From Acidobacteriaceae bacterium (GTDB lineage Bacteria; Acidobacteriota; Terriglobia; Terriglobales; Acidobacteriaceae), in the NCBI GenBank assembly GCA_003140075.1, contig PLIO01000162.1, forward strand, positions 1-42,503: a DNA stretch of 42,503 bases, in the 5' to 3' direction. The notes under the pieces were generated by a model, which was given only the letters and a program-made list of their open reading frames with translations, ran no database searches and was not told where the DNA came from. Shown here in pieces: positions 24,500 through 35,224 of this stretch. The translations under genes were made by a program, and so were the position numbers. The stretch's first letter is position 1. Each line of letters opens with the position of its first letter.

Positions 24500-25843
24500 A
24501 TGTCCTTGCTCGATCCACTGTTCGGCTCAGCGGCGATGGGCGAAGTCTTCTCGGACTCCGCGCGTCTGCAGCGCATGTTGGACTTTGAAGCCGCGCTCGC
24601 GCGCGCTGAAGCCCGCTGTGGCGTAATCCCCTTCGCCGCAGCCTCGGCCATCTCTTCTAAGTGCAGAGTGGAGTTAGTTGACGTCAACACACTCGCCGCT
24701 GCAACGGCTGCATCGCTTAACCCTGCGATACCGTTGGTCAAGCAACTCACCGCTCTGGTCGCGAAGGACGATCCTGAGGCGGCGCAGTTTGTGCACTGGG
24801 GGGCAACCAGCCAGGATGCGAACGATACCGGGCTGGTTCTGCAGGTTCGCCAAGCTCTCGACATCCTTGAAGCTGATCTGGATGCCCTTTGCGTGGGCCT
24901 CGCGCAACTCGCGCGGAAACACCGTTCGACGCCGATGGCTGGCCGCACGCTCATGCAGCATGCCCTGCCGACGACTTTCGGTGTGAAGGTTGCGGGATGG
25001 CTGGACGCGATGAATCGCCATCGCGACCGCTTTGCGCAAATGAGGAAGCGGGTGCTGGTGTTGCAGTTTGGCGGCGCAGTGGGAACGCTCGCGGCTCTGC
25101 GGGGAAAGGGAATGCAAGTGGCCGAGGCTTTGGCGGCGGAACTCCAACTTGGGCTTCCCACCATGCCGTGGCATACTCAGCGCGACCGGGTAGCGGAGGT
25201 GGCGACCGTGCTGGGCCTCTGCACGGGCACTCTGGGAAAAATTGCCCGCGATATTTCGCTCCACATGCAAACCGAGATCGCAGAAGTCCTTGAGCCCGCC
25301 GGCGAGGGCCGCGGCGGCTCCTCGACCATGCCGCATAAGCGTAATCCGGTGAGTGCAGCGGTGGTGTTGTCGGCAGCAACGCGGGTTCCCGGCCTCGTCA
25401 GTACGATGTTGAGCGCCATGGTGCAGGAAGATGAACGTGGTCTTGGAGATTGGCAGGCGGAGTGGGAGACGCTGCCGGAAATCTTGCGCCTGACTGCGGG
25501 CGCGCTTCATCAGATGGTGACGATTCTCCCTCATCTCGAAATCGACGCGCCGCGTATGAGGCGCAATCTCGACGCGACGCAGGGTCTGATCTTCGCCGAA
25601 GCTGTCACCATGGCGCTGGCGGCGCACCTCGGCAAAACCGCCGCTCACATGTTGCTGGAAGAAGCAAGCCGGCAGGTGCGCGAATCGGGAGAGCATCTCC
25701 GCGAAGTGCTCGCCCAAAACCCGGCCGTAACCGAACGGCTGACCTCAGAGGAATTAGACGGACTGTTCGCGCCGGAGAATTACCTCGGCGTCGCCGAAGA
25801 GTTGGTGAATCGTGCGATCGATGCCAGTCGCAAGCATCGATAA
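24500..25843 (+). CDS. pcaB: 3-Carboxy-cis,cis-muconate cycloisomerase
   Basis: Cyclises 3-carboxymuconate to gamma-carboxymuconolactone. A 447-residue fumarase/argininosuccinate-lyase superfamily protein, the normal PcaB length. The superfamily signature GSSTMPHKRNPV is complete and its catalytic loop is intact. The N-terminus SLLDPLFGSAAMGEVFSD and the block FVHWGATSQDANDTGLVLQ are PcaB-typical. The ATG at 24500, eight bases after pcaG, is chosen because the family N-terminus begins there; upstream in-frame codons overlap pcaG. Confidence 0.95.
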   Translation: MSLLDPLFGSAAMGEVFSDSARLQRMLDFEAALARAEARCGVIPFAAASAISSKCRVELVDVNTLAAATAASLNPAIPLVKQLTALVAKDDPEAAQFVHWGATSQDANDTGLVLQVRQALDILEADLDALCVGLAQLARKHRSTPMAGRTLMQHALPTTFGVKVAGWLDAMNRHRDRFAQMRKRVLVLQFGGAVGTLAALRGKGMQVAEALAAELQLGLPTMPWHTQRDRVAEVATVLGLCTGTLGKIARDISLHMQTEIAEVLEPAGEGRGGSSTMPHKRNPVSAAVVLSAATRVPGLVSTMLSAMVQEDERGLGDWQAEWETLPEILRLTAGALHQMVTILPHLEIDAPRMRRNLDATQGLIFAEAVTMALAAHLGKTAAHMLLEEASRQVRESGEHLREVLAQNPAVTERLTSEELDGLFAPENYLGVAEELVNRAIDASRKHR

Positions 25844-25877
25844 TCGGCCACCGGTCATCGCCAGGGAGAGGCAAAGA

Positions 25878-26654
25878 ATGTCGTTTGTCGAGATCGGAGA
25901 ATTGAGGACGCATTACGCGCTCACAGGGGATACCGAGCCGGTGCTGGTACTCTCCAATTCACTGGGCACTGATTTCTCCATGTGGGAGCCGCAGATGGCG
26001 GCGTTGCAAGGGCGCTTCCGCATTCTGCGTTACGACACTCGCGGGCACGGACAGTCTTCGGTAACGCCAGGCGAATACACGATCGAGCAACTGGGTCGCG
26101 ACGTGCTCGGCCTGCTGGATTCACTTCGCCTCGACCGTGTACATTTCTGTGGGCTCTCGATGGGCGGCATGATCGGCATTTGGCTGGGAATTAACGCGCC
26201 GAGCCGTTTGCATCGACAGGTGCTGTGCAATACTGCAGCTCGCATCGGCACAAAAGAAATGTGGAACGCACGTATCGCAACTGTGTGCAAAGAGGGAATG
26301 AAATCGGTGGCTGCTGCAGTGATCGAGCGGTGGTTTACGTCGGGCTTTCGTGAGTCTTTCCCGGAGAAGGTGGCCAGAGCACAACAGATGCTCGAGAATA
26401 CGACACCGGCAGGTTATACCGCATGTTGCGCAGCTATCCGGGATATGGATCAGCGCGAAGCGGTTGCGCGGATCGACGTTCCGACGCTCGTGATCTATGG
26501 CGGGAGCGATTCGGTCATACCGCGTGCCGACGCTCATTTCCTTGCCGACCGAATTCGTGGAGCTAAGGAGATCGAACTGGCTGCGGCTCATCTCTCGAGT
26601 GTCGAACAGGCCGATGCATTTACCGAGGCAGTGAGCAACTTTCTTTCCGAGTAA
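25878..26654 (+). CDS. pcaD: 3-Oxoadipate enol-lactonase
   Basis: Alpha/beta-hydrolase of 258 residues that opens 3-oxoadipate enol-lactone. The nucleophile is Ser94 in GLSMGG; the acid is the Asp in YGGSDSVIP and the base the His in AAHLSSVEQ near the end. SNSLGTDFSMWEPQM and RYDTRGHGQS are characteristic of PcaD. The protein stops after the hydrolase domain, so it is not the PcaD-PcaC fusion (PcaL) found in some bacteria; the decarboxylase is the next gene. The ATG at 25878 follows GGAGAGG with good spacing. Confidence 0.94.
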   Translation: MSFVEIGELRTHYALTGDTEPVLVLSNSLGTDFSMWEPQMAALQGRFRILRYDTRGHGQSSVTPGEYTIEQLGRDVLGLLDSLRLDRVHFCGLSMGGMIGIWLGINAPSRLHRQVLCNTAARIGTKEMWNARIATVCKEGMKSVAAAVIERWFTSGFRESFPEKVARAQQMLENTTPAGYTACCAAIRDMDQREAVARIDVPTLVIYGGSDSVIPRADAHFLADRIRGAKEIELAAAHLSSVEQADAFTEAVSNFLSE

Positions 26655-26687
26655 GCAGACGTAACGCGATGCGGACTGGACAACACA

Positions 26688-27100
26688 ATGGATGATACCA
26701 AGCGCTACCAGCAGGGAATGAAGGTCCGGCGTGCCGTCCTGGGTGATGAACATGTGGATCGAGCCGTCGCTCAGACCACCGATTTCAACCGCGACTTTCA
26801 GGACTTCATCACTCGCAATGCCTGGGGCGAGATATGGATGCGCCCCGGCCTCCCACGCCGTACTCGCAGCCTGTTGACGCTGGCGATGATGGTGGCATTG
26901 AATCGCGGCGAGGAATTCCGCATGCACGTGAAAGCCGCGTTCAACAACGGCGTTACCCGCGATGAAATCAAAGAAGTTCTGCTGCAAGCTGCCATCTATT
27001 GCGGAGTGCCGGCGGCGAACTCCGCTTTTCACATCGCAGCCGACGTTTTCACGGAAATGGACGGCAAGAGCAAGATAAATCCGAAGAAGAGGAGACGGCC

Positions 27101-27104
<4 letters not shown>
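26688..27104 (+). CDS. pcaC: 4-Carboxymuconolactone decarboxylase
   Basis: Decarboxylates gamma-carboxymuconolactone to the 3-oxoadipate enol-lactone used by PcaD. It has 138 residues. Typical blocks: RYQQGMKVRRAVLGDEHVDRA at the N-terminus, NAWGEIWMRPGLPRRTRSLL and LNRGEEFRMHVKAAFNNGVT in the core, and ending in the EVLLQAAIYCGVPAAN motif of the AhpD-like fold. Its TGA overlaps the start of the aldehyde dehydrogenase gene as ATGA, so the pca enzymes and the dehydrogenase are translationally linked. Confidence 0.95.
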
Positions 27105-29793
<2,689 letters not shown>

Positions 29794-29837
29794 ACTCGTT
29801 GTCTGCTCAGGAGGTGGGCCAGACCGAAACACGCTCA

Positions 29838-30360
29838 TCAGTCTGTTCGGAAGTTTGCGGAAGCTCGCCGCTTAGTTTCGACTTTGGGCCGCCAAGCGCG
29901 GAATTCCGCAAACCGTGGCAAGAGTCCGAGCTTCTCAAGGCAAGCCCGATCATGCTCTTCGATTTGAAGTCCGGCCGCATCCTGCGGATGAGCATCTAGT
30001 TCGTGGTCTAAAAGGTCTACCACATAAACCGCGACCGTGGGGTCGATGCCAGAATGCGGTATACGGGTGGGATGGTGGTGATGCGCGATGGCCTCGACCG
30101 CGAGGTTGGGGATGCCTGCAATCCCAGCAAGTAAGCGCCTATTTCTGCGTGTGAGGTTCCAAGCAGTTCGTGCGCCGCTCGGCATCGCGGCTGGCTGGGT
30201 TCGCTGTGCGAGGCCGCATGGTATAGAAATATTCGCCCGTAACCATCGCCCCGGAGCACCGCTGACCGCGAGCCCCACTTGCGTGCAATGCGCGGCGGAA
30301 CTCCACAGTCTCACAACAAAAGCCGACAGGCGTTTTTCGGTCTCAACAAAGCGGAAGAGC
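29838..30360 (-). pseudogene. Decayed HDOD-domain (signalling) protein gene
   Basis: Minus-strand remnants of an HDOD/response-regulator-like protein are spread over two frames. One frame (30259 down to about 30120) reads ELLGTSHAEIGAYLLGL. The text then continues in another frame as GIPNLAVEAIAHHHHPTRIP, then GIDPTVAVYVVDLL up to the stop at 29838. These are the C-terminal HDOD blocks (E..G..HAEIGAYLLGLWGIP, HH, VADLL). A single-base lesion near 30115-30125 separates them. Upstream, RLWSSAAHCTQVG may be the damaged RLWRHS-type helix, and the central HDIGK-like segment is missing, so an internal deletion is also likely. Without an intact start or domain it should be inactive. Confidence 0.6.
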
Positions 30361-30365
30361 GACAA

Positions 30366-30769
30366 AGTTCTGATTTCGTAACAAAAGCAGATACTTTCCT
30401 GCCGACCATGCCAATGAACTCTATCCGTTAGGACAAGTAAGTCGGCATCTGCTAAGCGCCGTTGTCAAAAGGAGTTGTTCCAAATCTCGATGGCAGCAAC
30501 TCATGTCCTCTAGTTCGGTTTCTGGAACACGCCAAGTTTTCTTTTACAAATCTGATATTTCACCGGACAATACCGAAAATTTCAGCAAAGAGTTTCCCGA
30601 CGTGACTCGCCACCTCTTGATAATGTCGGGTGTGTGTTGAGCGAGACCATTTCCTGCGCGTTAGATGGCTCGTTTGTAAAACGCACAGTCAAGTACGCTA
30701 TGCAACTTGGGTCTTACAAAGGCGGCAGCCTGTCTATCTAAGTCACTCAAAAGCGGGAACAAAAAACAG
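30366..30769. other. AT-richer intergenic stretch without a clear gene
   Basis: About 400 bp between the HDOD pseudogene and the NusG-like gene. A 45-codon frame runs from the ATG at 30503 to the TGA at 30640 (begins MSSSSVSGTRQVFFYK) with no ribosome site and no recognisable family. Base composition is visibly more A+T-rich than the catabolic operons, consistent with acquired or decayed DNA. The long leader of the antiterminator gene may lie here. Confidence 0.4.
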
Positions 30770-31279
30770 GTGTCACATGTCGTCTCCAATTCGTGGTTTG
30801 CTGTACAGGTCATTCCTAAAATGGAGACGCGGGTTGCACGGGTCCTGACATCAAAGAACATCGACAACCTATTACCGACATACAATGCAAAAAGAATATG
30901 GTCCGACCGAGTAAAGATACTAAAAGTGCCTTTATTCCCAGGGTACGTATTTTGCCGCCTCTATAATCATGCGGAAAACCTGGCCGTCACAACTTACGGC
31001 GTCATTCGCACCGTCAGTTTTGGCGGTAAACCGTATCCACTTAGTGAAGCGGAACTGGCCGCTCTACAAACACTTTCAAGTGGCAATGCTGAAGCGATTC
31101 CATGTCCCTTTCAACATGTTGGTCATAGGGTCCGGATCGAAAACGGACCACTGGCAGGAGTAGTTGGTGTAATAATCGGCAACAACAAACGACATCAGTT
31201 GGTTATTTCTATCGAAATGCTGATGAGATCTGTCGTTGTTAACATTGATCCCAGCAGTGTGCAGTTAGTGGCTGCCTAA
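30770..31279 (+). CDS. NusG-paralogue (UpxY/RfaH-like) transcription antiterminator
   Basis: Specialised NusG family protein that would travel with RNA polymerase and allow read-through of a long operon. It has 169 residues from the GTG at 30770. The NGN domain spans about 8-100 (SWFAVQVIPKMETRVARVL, RIWSDRVKILKVPLFPGYVF, YGVIRTVSFGGKPYPLSE) and the KOW domain about 118-165 (GHRVRIENGPLAGVVGVII). The spacing and the PLFPGYVF block match UpxY-type regulators of polysaccharide and LoaP-like regulators of polyketide operons. An upstream in-frame TTG at 30707 would add 21 residues. Its expected target operon is not downstream: an IS3 remnant and an orphan thioesterase follow, so it may be a relic of a lost cluster. 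Confidence 0.85.
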   Translation: MSHVVSNSWFAVQVIPKMETRVARVLTSKNIDNLLPTYNAKRIWSDRVKILKVPLFPGYVFCRLYNHAENLAVTTYGVIRTVSFGGKPYPLSEAELAALQTLSSGNAEAIPCPFQHVGHRVRIENGPLAGVVGVIIGNNKRHQLVISIEMLMRSVVVNIDPSSVQLVAA

Positions 31280-31329
31280 CAAATACTTCGTTTCTCAGTA
31301 CCAATGAGAACAAATAATCCGGCTGCTAA

Positions 31330-31538
31330 TGGCGGTCGGCGCTTCCACTGCGTGATCTTCTCCCGCGCGTCGGCCAGATCGGTGAACCCGTTCTCGTTCA
31401 GGCACCCGCCACGAAACCGCCCATTGAAACTCTCCACGTAGCCATTTTCCATCGGTCGTCCAAGTTGGATCGTTTGCCACTGCAGGCCGTGCTCGTAGGC
31501 CCATTGAATCGACCGCACAGCTTACGAATTCCGGTCCC
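31330..31538 (-). pseudogene. IS3-family orfB (DDE integrase) C-terminal fragment
   Basis: Only the end of the rve integrase core remains. GPEFVS (around the second catalytic Asp block) appears in one frame, then after a frameshift QWAYEHGLQWQTIQLGRPME, then NGYVESFNGRFRGGCLNENG, then FTDLADAREKITQW in another. It contains the final catalytic Glu (YVESFN). The first two-thirds of orfB, including the DDE Asp residues, are deleted, and the usual C-terminal YNxxRPHSSL motif is absent. Confidence 0.8.
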
Positions 31539-31540
31539 TT

Positions 31541-31820
31541 TTTTTTGCGACGACCGCCTTCAACACCCGAATGTCCACCGCCTGTTCGGCCACGATGCGT
31601 TTCAGCTGCCGGTTTCCTCCCCCAACGCTCGCAGCCGCATTGCCTCGCTCACTTCCATCCCTCCATACTTACTCTTCCACCGGTAAAAACATGCTCGCGC
31701 AATCCCGTGCCTCCGGCGAAGTTCTCCGGTTTCCACTCCGGCGTCTGATTCCTTCAGTACGGCGATGATCTGCTCCTCACTGAATCGACCCCTGCGCACG
31801 ACGTTTCTTTCCGATCTCAT
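31541..31820 (-). pseudogene. IS3-family orfA (transposase HTH subunit), frameshifted
   Basis: From the ATG at 31820: RRGRFSEEQIIAVLKESDAG, then GELRRRHGIARACFYRWKSK and YGGMEVSEAMRLRALGEE, the classic IS3 OrfA helix-turn-helix and leucine-zipper lead-in. A one-base deletion then brings a stop at 31602. In the shifted frame the expected continuation is intact (RQLKRIVAEQAVDIRVLKAV, VAKK), which proves the lesion. It ends at a poly-A run that may correspond to the usual slippery site. Confidence 0.8.
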
Positions 31821-31821
31821 G

Positions 31822-32628
31822 ATGAGCAAACCTGCCTGCCATTGCAGCTCACTGTGGTTTGAGCACATCTCACTTGAGGGAGCGCAGTCGCTTCGACTGT
31901 TCTGCTTTCCCTACGCGGGAGGCAGTGCCCAAATGTTCAGCAGTTGGCGGCGTCGTCTTGCTGAACACGTCGATCTCTGCTTAGTGCATTTGCCGGGCCG
32001 GGGTAGGCGGATGGGCGAGCCGCCCTTTAAGCGTTTGGACGCGCTAGTCGAAGCTATTGCGGACGTCATCACCGATGAGCTGCAACATCCATTTGCCTTC
32101 TATGGGCACAGCATGGGAGCAGTCATCAGTTTTGAACTTACCCGGGAGCTTCGCAGGAGACACGGGGTTGGACCCCAGCAGCTTTTCCTCTCAGGTCGAC
32201 GTGCTCCTCAGATGTCCAGCTCTAAACAGGCGACCTTCAATCTTCCTGACGAGGAGTTCATTGCCGAGGTGAGTAAGCTCAACGGCACTCCCAAAGAACT
32301 GTTTCAAGTCGCCGAGACGAGAGAACTATTCCTGCCGGTGCTCAGGGCCGATTTTGAAATAGTGGACACTTATGAATACGCTTCCGCCGCCCAGCCTCTC
32401 TCTTGTCCCATCACCGTATACGGCGGACTACAGGATGCCAACGTTCCTGTCGAAAGTCTCTCTGCCTGGGCTAAAGAAACCCATGCCGGTTGCAAGGTGC
32501 GAACGTTTCCCGGAGATCACTTCTTTATTCATAGGGAGGGAGCAAACTTTGCGAGTGTTCTTGGACTCGACGTCGCAGAATGTCTACGCGGGCAGTGCCC
32601 CCCCTATACGCAACTTCAGCAAAGTTGA
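31822..32628 (+). CDS. Type II thioesterase (GrsT/SrfA-TE-like), orphan
   Basis: Alpha/beta-hydrolase of the external (editing) thioesterase family that clears misprimed carrier proteins of NRPS/PKS assembly lines. It has 268 residues from the ATG at 31822. LRLFCFPYAGGSAQMFSSWR near residue 24 is the family start; the triad is Ser97 (YGHSMGA), Asp205 (GGLQDANVP) and His233 (FPGDHFF). No NRPS/PKS gene is in the window. The ATG lies one base from the divergent IS3 orfA start with no ribosome site, and the first dozen residues (MSKPACHCSSLW) look IS-derived, so the native start was probably replaced and expression is doubtful. Confidence 0.8.
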   Translation: MSKPACHCSSLWFEHISLEGAQSLRLFCFPYAGGSAQMFSSWRRRLAEHVDLCLVHLPGRGRRMGEPPFKRLDALVEAIADVITDELQHPFAFYGHSMGAVISFELTRELRRRHGVGPQQLFLSGRRAPQMSSSKQATFNLPDEEFIAEVSKLNGTPKELFQVAETRELFLPVLRADFEIVDTYEYASAAQPLSCPITVYGGLQDANVPVESLSAWAKETHAGCKVRTFPGDHFFIHREGANFASVLGLDVAECLRGQCPPYTQLQQS

Positions 32629-32872
32629 GACTCCTTAAACTAACAGCTATCGCAAAGTGAGTTTGTCCGATTCACTCCCTGCGCCCGACAATGCAACAGG
32701 TCCTGATTACATGGGCCAGGGCGCAGCGTAACAGGAGGGTCTGAGAGAATCTGTTTCTCAAAGTGGAGTCGACCGCCGGAGCCCTTTTTGTTACAGTGCG
32801 AAAATCGTTTTTTCTCGGATCTGCAGGAACTTGGGCATTGGTCCAAAATTGCGTTTTCAGGAGAGAGAGTCT

Positions 32873-34810
32873 ATGTCAACTGCCCCTATTGTGGAGTCCT
32901 TTCAATTTCAAGCTGAAACGACGCAGCTTCTCCACCTGATGATTCATTCTCTTTACACGCAAAGAGAGATATTTTTGCGGGAACTGATTTCAAACGCTTC
33001 TGATGCTCTGGACAGGCTGCGATTCGAAGCGCTGACCAATCCCGACTTGGTTCTGAGCGATCACCAATACGAGATCCGGATCAAGCCGCAGCCGGCTGCA
33101 CGAATTCTGACCATCAGCGATACGGGAATCGGGATGAGCCGCCAGGAACTAATGGACAACATTGGAACGATTGCGCGGTCCGGAACCCAGGAATTACGGA
33201 AACGAATGAAAGAGAAGGCATCCGCGGAAGCGGTTGCGGAATTCATTGGCCAGTTTGGCGTTGGATTCTATTCTGCATTCATGGTAGCGGATAAAGTGAC
33301 CATGATTAGCCGGCGCGCGGGTGAAACTGGCGCTACCCGGTGGGAGTCCACGGGCGACGGCACCTATACCTTGACGGAGGCCGAAAAGACAGGTTGCGGG
33401 ACAGAGATCACTCTTCATCTCAAACAGCCTGATGCCGAAAACGGAATTGAAGATTATACCGATCGGTGGAAACTGGCAATTATCGTCCATAAGTATTCTG
33501 ACTTCATTGCTTACCCCATCATCTACGAAGGCCCAAGTCAGGAGCCGGGTGAAATGGGGGACGCGGCGAAGGAGATCAAGATCGAAACCAAGACGTTGAA
33601 CTCGATGAAGCCGATCTGGACTCGCAGCCGTTCCGAAGTCAGTGAAAATGACTACAACGGTTTCTACAAGCAACTTTCCAATGAGGGGGCCGATCCGCTC
33701 AAAGTGCTCACGCTCAAGGCTGAGGGAACGTTCGAATATGAGGCACTTCTCTTCATCCCCTCAAAGGCTCCGTATGATCTTTTCTATCATGCTGGAGAAT
33801 CAGGCCTCAGGCTCTATGCAAAGCGCGTCATGGTCATGGAGAAATGTGAGGATCTGCTTCCCAGATATCTTCGCTTTATCAAAGGAGTAGTGGATTCGAG
33901 CGATTTGCCTCTCAATATTTCCCGCCAAAGACTCCAACAGGACCGCCACATAACGCAGATTCGCAAGTGGCTGACGCGGAAAGTACTGGATGCACTCACA
34001 GAAATGCGGGAGAACGAAGCGGAAAAGTACTTGCAGTTCTGGGGCCAGTTCGGACGGGCTTTGAAGGAAGGTGTTGGCTCGGAGTATGAAAACAAGGAAA
34101 AACTGCTCCCCCTGCTGCTTTTCGAGTCGTCGCATGATCCCAAAGCCCTGACTACCTTGAAAGGCTACGTTGAAAGAATGAAATCTGAGCAAAACGACAT
34201 CCTTTATCTGACCGGAGAATCGCGTAAGGTTATCGAAAACTCTCCGCATCTTGAAAGCCCAAAGCAAAAAAGCTGCGAAGTGCTTTACCTCACTGATCCG
34301 GTAGACGAATTGCTTGTTCAACACCTCTATGAATTTGAGGAAAAACGGCTGAAATCGGTCAACAAAGGAAAAGTTCATCTGGGTACGGAGGAAGAGGAAA
34401 AACAGCTCGAGGAGGAACTCGAGAAAAAAGAAGAGGAATATGGAAAGTTTCTTCAGACCTGTCAGACAAAGCTGGATCAGTACGTCAAACAAATTCGTCT
34501 ATCAGCGCGCCTGGTCGGTTCTCCGGCCTGCCTTGTGACCGAGGAGCATGAGTACAGTCCTCATCTGGAACGCCTGTTACAGAAGGGAAAAGGTGGCGGT
34601 CCGAAACAGCGTCGTATTATGGAACTCAATCCGGATCATCCAATCGTTACACGGTTGTATGACCACTTCAAGGTTAATAGTGAGGATCCAGTTATAGGTG
34701 ACTCCATTGAACTACTATTCGAGCTGGCTTTGGTGGCCGAAGGTTCGGAAATTGCTGATCCGGTCCGGCTGAATCAGCTTACATTAGATTTACTGCAAAA
34801 GGCCATGTGA
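32873..34810 (+). CDS. htpG: Hsp90-family chaperone HtpG
   Basis: Cytosolic ATP-dependent chaperone of 645 residues. The N-terminal GHKL ATPase domain spans about 10-230: ELISNASDALDRLR, TISDTGIGMSRQEL and EFIGQFGVGFYSAF are the Bergerat-fold motifs. The middle domain runs to about 500 and includes GVVDSSDLPLNISRQRLQQD with the catalytic-loop Arg. The C-terminal dimerisation domain ends the protein (NPDHPIVTRLYDHF). A highly acidic Glu/Lys-rich stretch of about 25 residues (EEEEKQLEEELEKKEEE) lies in the later middle region. The ATG at 32873 is supported by AGGAGAG upstream; an in-frame ATG at 32831 lacks this. It is isolated: no chaperone partner and no clear heat-shock promoter were seen. 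Confidence 0.95.
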   Translation: MSTAPIVESFQFQAETTQLLHLMIHSLYTQREIFLRELISNASDALDRLRFEALTNPDLVLSDHQYEIRIKPQPAARILTISDTGIGMSRQELMDNIGTIARSGTQELRKRMKEKASAEAVAEFIGQFGVGFYSAFMVADKVTMISRRAGETGATRWESTGDGTYTLTEAEKTGCGTEITLHLKQPDAENGIEDYTDRWKLAIIVHKYSDFIAYPIIYEGPSQEPGEMGDAAKEIKIETKTLNSMKPIWTRSRSEVSENDYNGFYKQLSNEGADPLKVLTLKAEGTFEYEALLFIPSKAPYDLFYHAGESGLRLYAKRVMVMEKCEDLLPRYLRFIKGVVDSSDLPLNISRQRLQQDRHITQIRKWLTRKVLDALTEMRENEAEKYLQFWGQFGRALKEGVGSEYENKEKLLPLLLFESSHDPKALTTLKGYVERMKSEQNDILYLTGESRKVIENSPHLESPKQKSCEVLYLTDPVDELLVQHLYEFEEKRLKSVNKGKVHLGTEEEEKQLEEELEKKEEEYGKFLQTCQTKLDQYVKQIRLSARLVGSPACLVTEEHEYSPHLERLLQKGKGGGPKQRRIMELNPDHPIVTRLYDHFKVNSEDPVIGDSIELLFELALVAEGSEIADPVRLNQLTLDLLQKAM

Positions 34811-35168
34811 CTACTTGTTATTCGCCATCCTGAATCCTGCCAGTGGCTCCTGGGCGGATGCACCCTGGTTTCGGCCACAGCTTAAAGGAATTGAGATGAA
34901 AGCTGTAGGAGAATTAGAGCAACACCTGAGCGCTCGCGGATTCCGAATCCACGGTACTTCCATTCCTCTTTACCCGCCTCGCTACACTCAACTGGCCGAA
35001 GCCTCGACGTGATGATCCGCGCCACCGAAGTTTTTGTGGATCTCCTCATTTTCTTCCTGCACAGTCCTTTCCTCTCATTTTCACCTCAATTGACGCAGTT
35101 TTGGAGCGGGTCCACGCCCCGGGGCCACGATCACAATATGCGCGTCAATGTCAGATGATGCCATTCGC
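34811..35168. other. Intergenic stretch without a supported gene
   Basis: About 360 bp between htpG and the promoter of the sigma54 activator. A 65-codon frame (34815-35012) begins without a ribosome site at its first codon and matches no family I know. An internal ATG at 34896 would give 38 codons (MKAVGELEQHLSARGFRIHG...). It may be a fragment of a decayed gene. No hairpin terminator with a T-tract was found after htpG. Confidence 0.35.
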
Positions 35169-35197
35169 TTGACAGAACCGCTTGTGTATACTATCAT
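35169..35197 (+). promoter_or_regulatory. Strong sigma70 promoter of the sigma54-activator gene
   Basis: TTGACA (35169-35174), 17-bp spacer, TATCAT (35192-35197), predicting a start near 35204 and a leader of about 20 nt. A dyad TACTAT (35189-35194) / ATAGTA (35208-35213) with a 13-bp gap straddles the -10 and the start site, a position expected for a repressor operator. Confidence 0.6.
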
Positions 35198-35224
35198 GTC
35201 GATGCATATAGTAGAGTTTGTGCA

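Larger units (their letters stand above)
31320..31820 (-). mobile_element. Degenerate IS3-family insertion sequence
   Basis: Minus-strand remnant of an IS3-family element (orfA plus a short part of orfB) that has lost most of orfB and at least one terminus. It contains a frameshift in orfA, an internal deletion beginning at an 8-A run (complement of 31539-31546), a second frameshift in orfB and a truncated orfB 3' end. It cannot encode a working transposase. It lies between the NusG-like gene and the thioesterase gene. Confidence 0.8.

Noticed and set aside
24674..25717. 347-codon minus-strand frame opposite pcaB
   Set aside because: His/Arg/Gln-rich antisense translation without motifs; pcaB is unmistakable.
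34815..35012. 65-codon plus-strand frame after htpG
   Set aside because: No ribosome site at its first codon, no recognisable family; kept only as a note in the intergenic entry.
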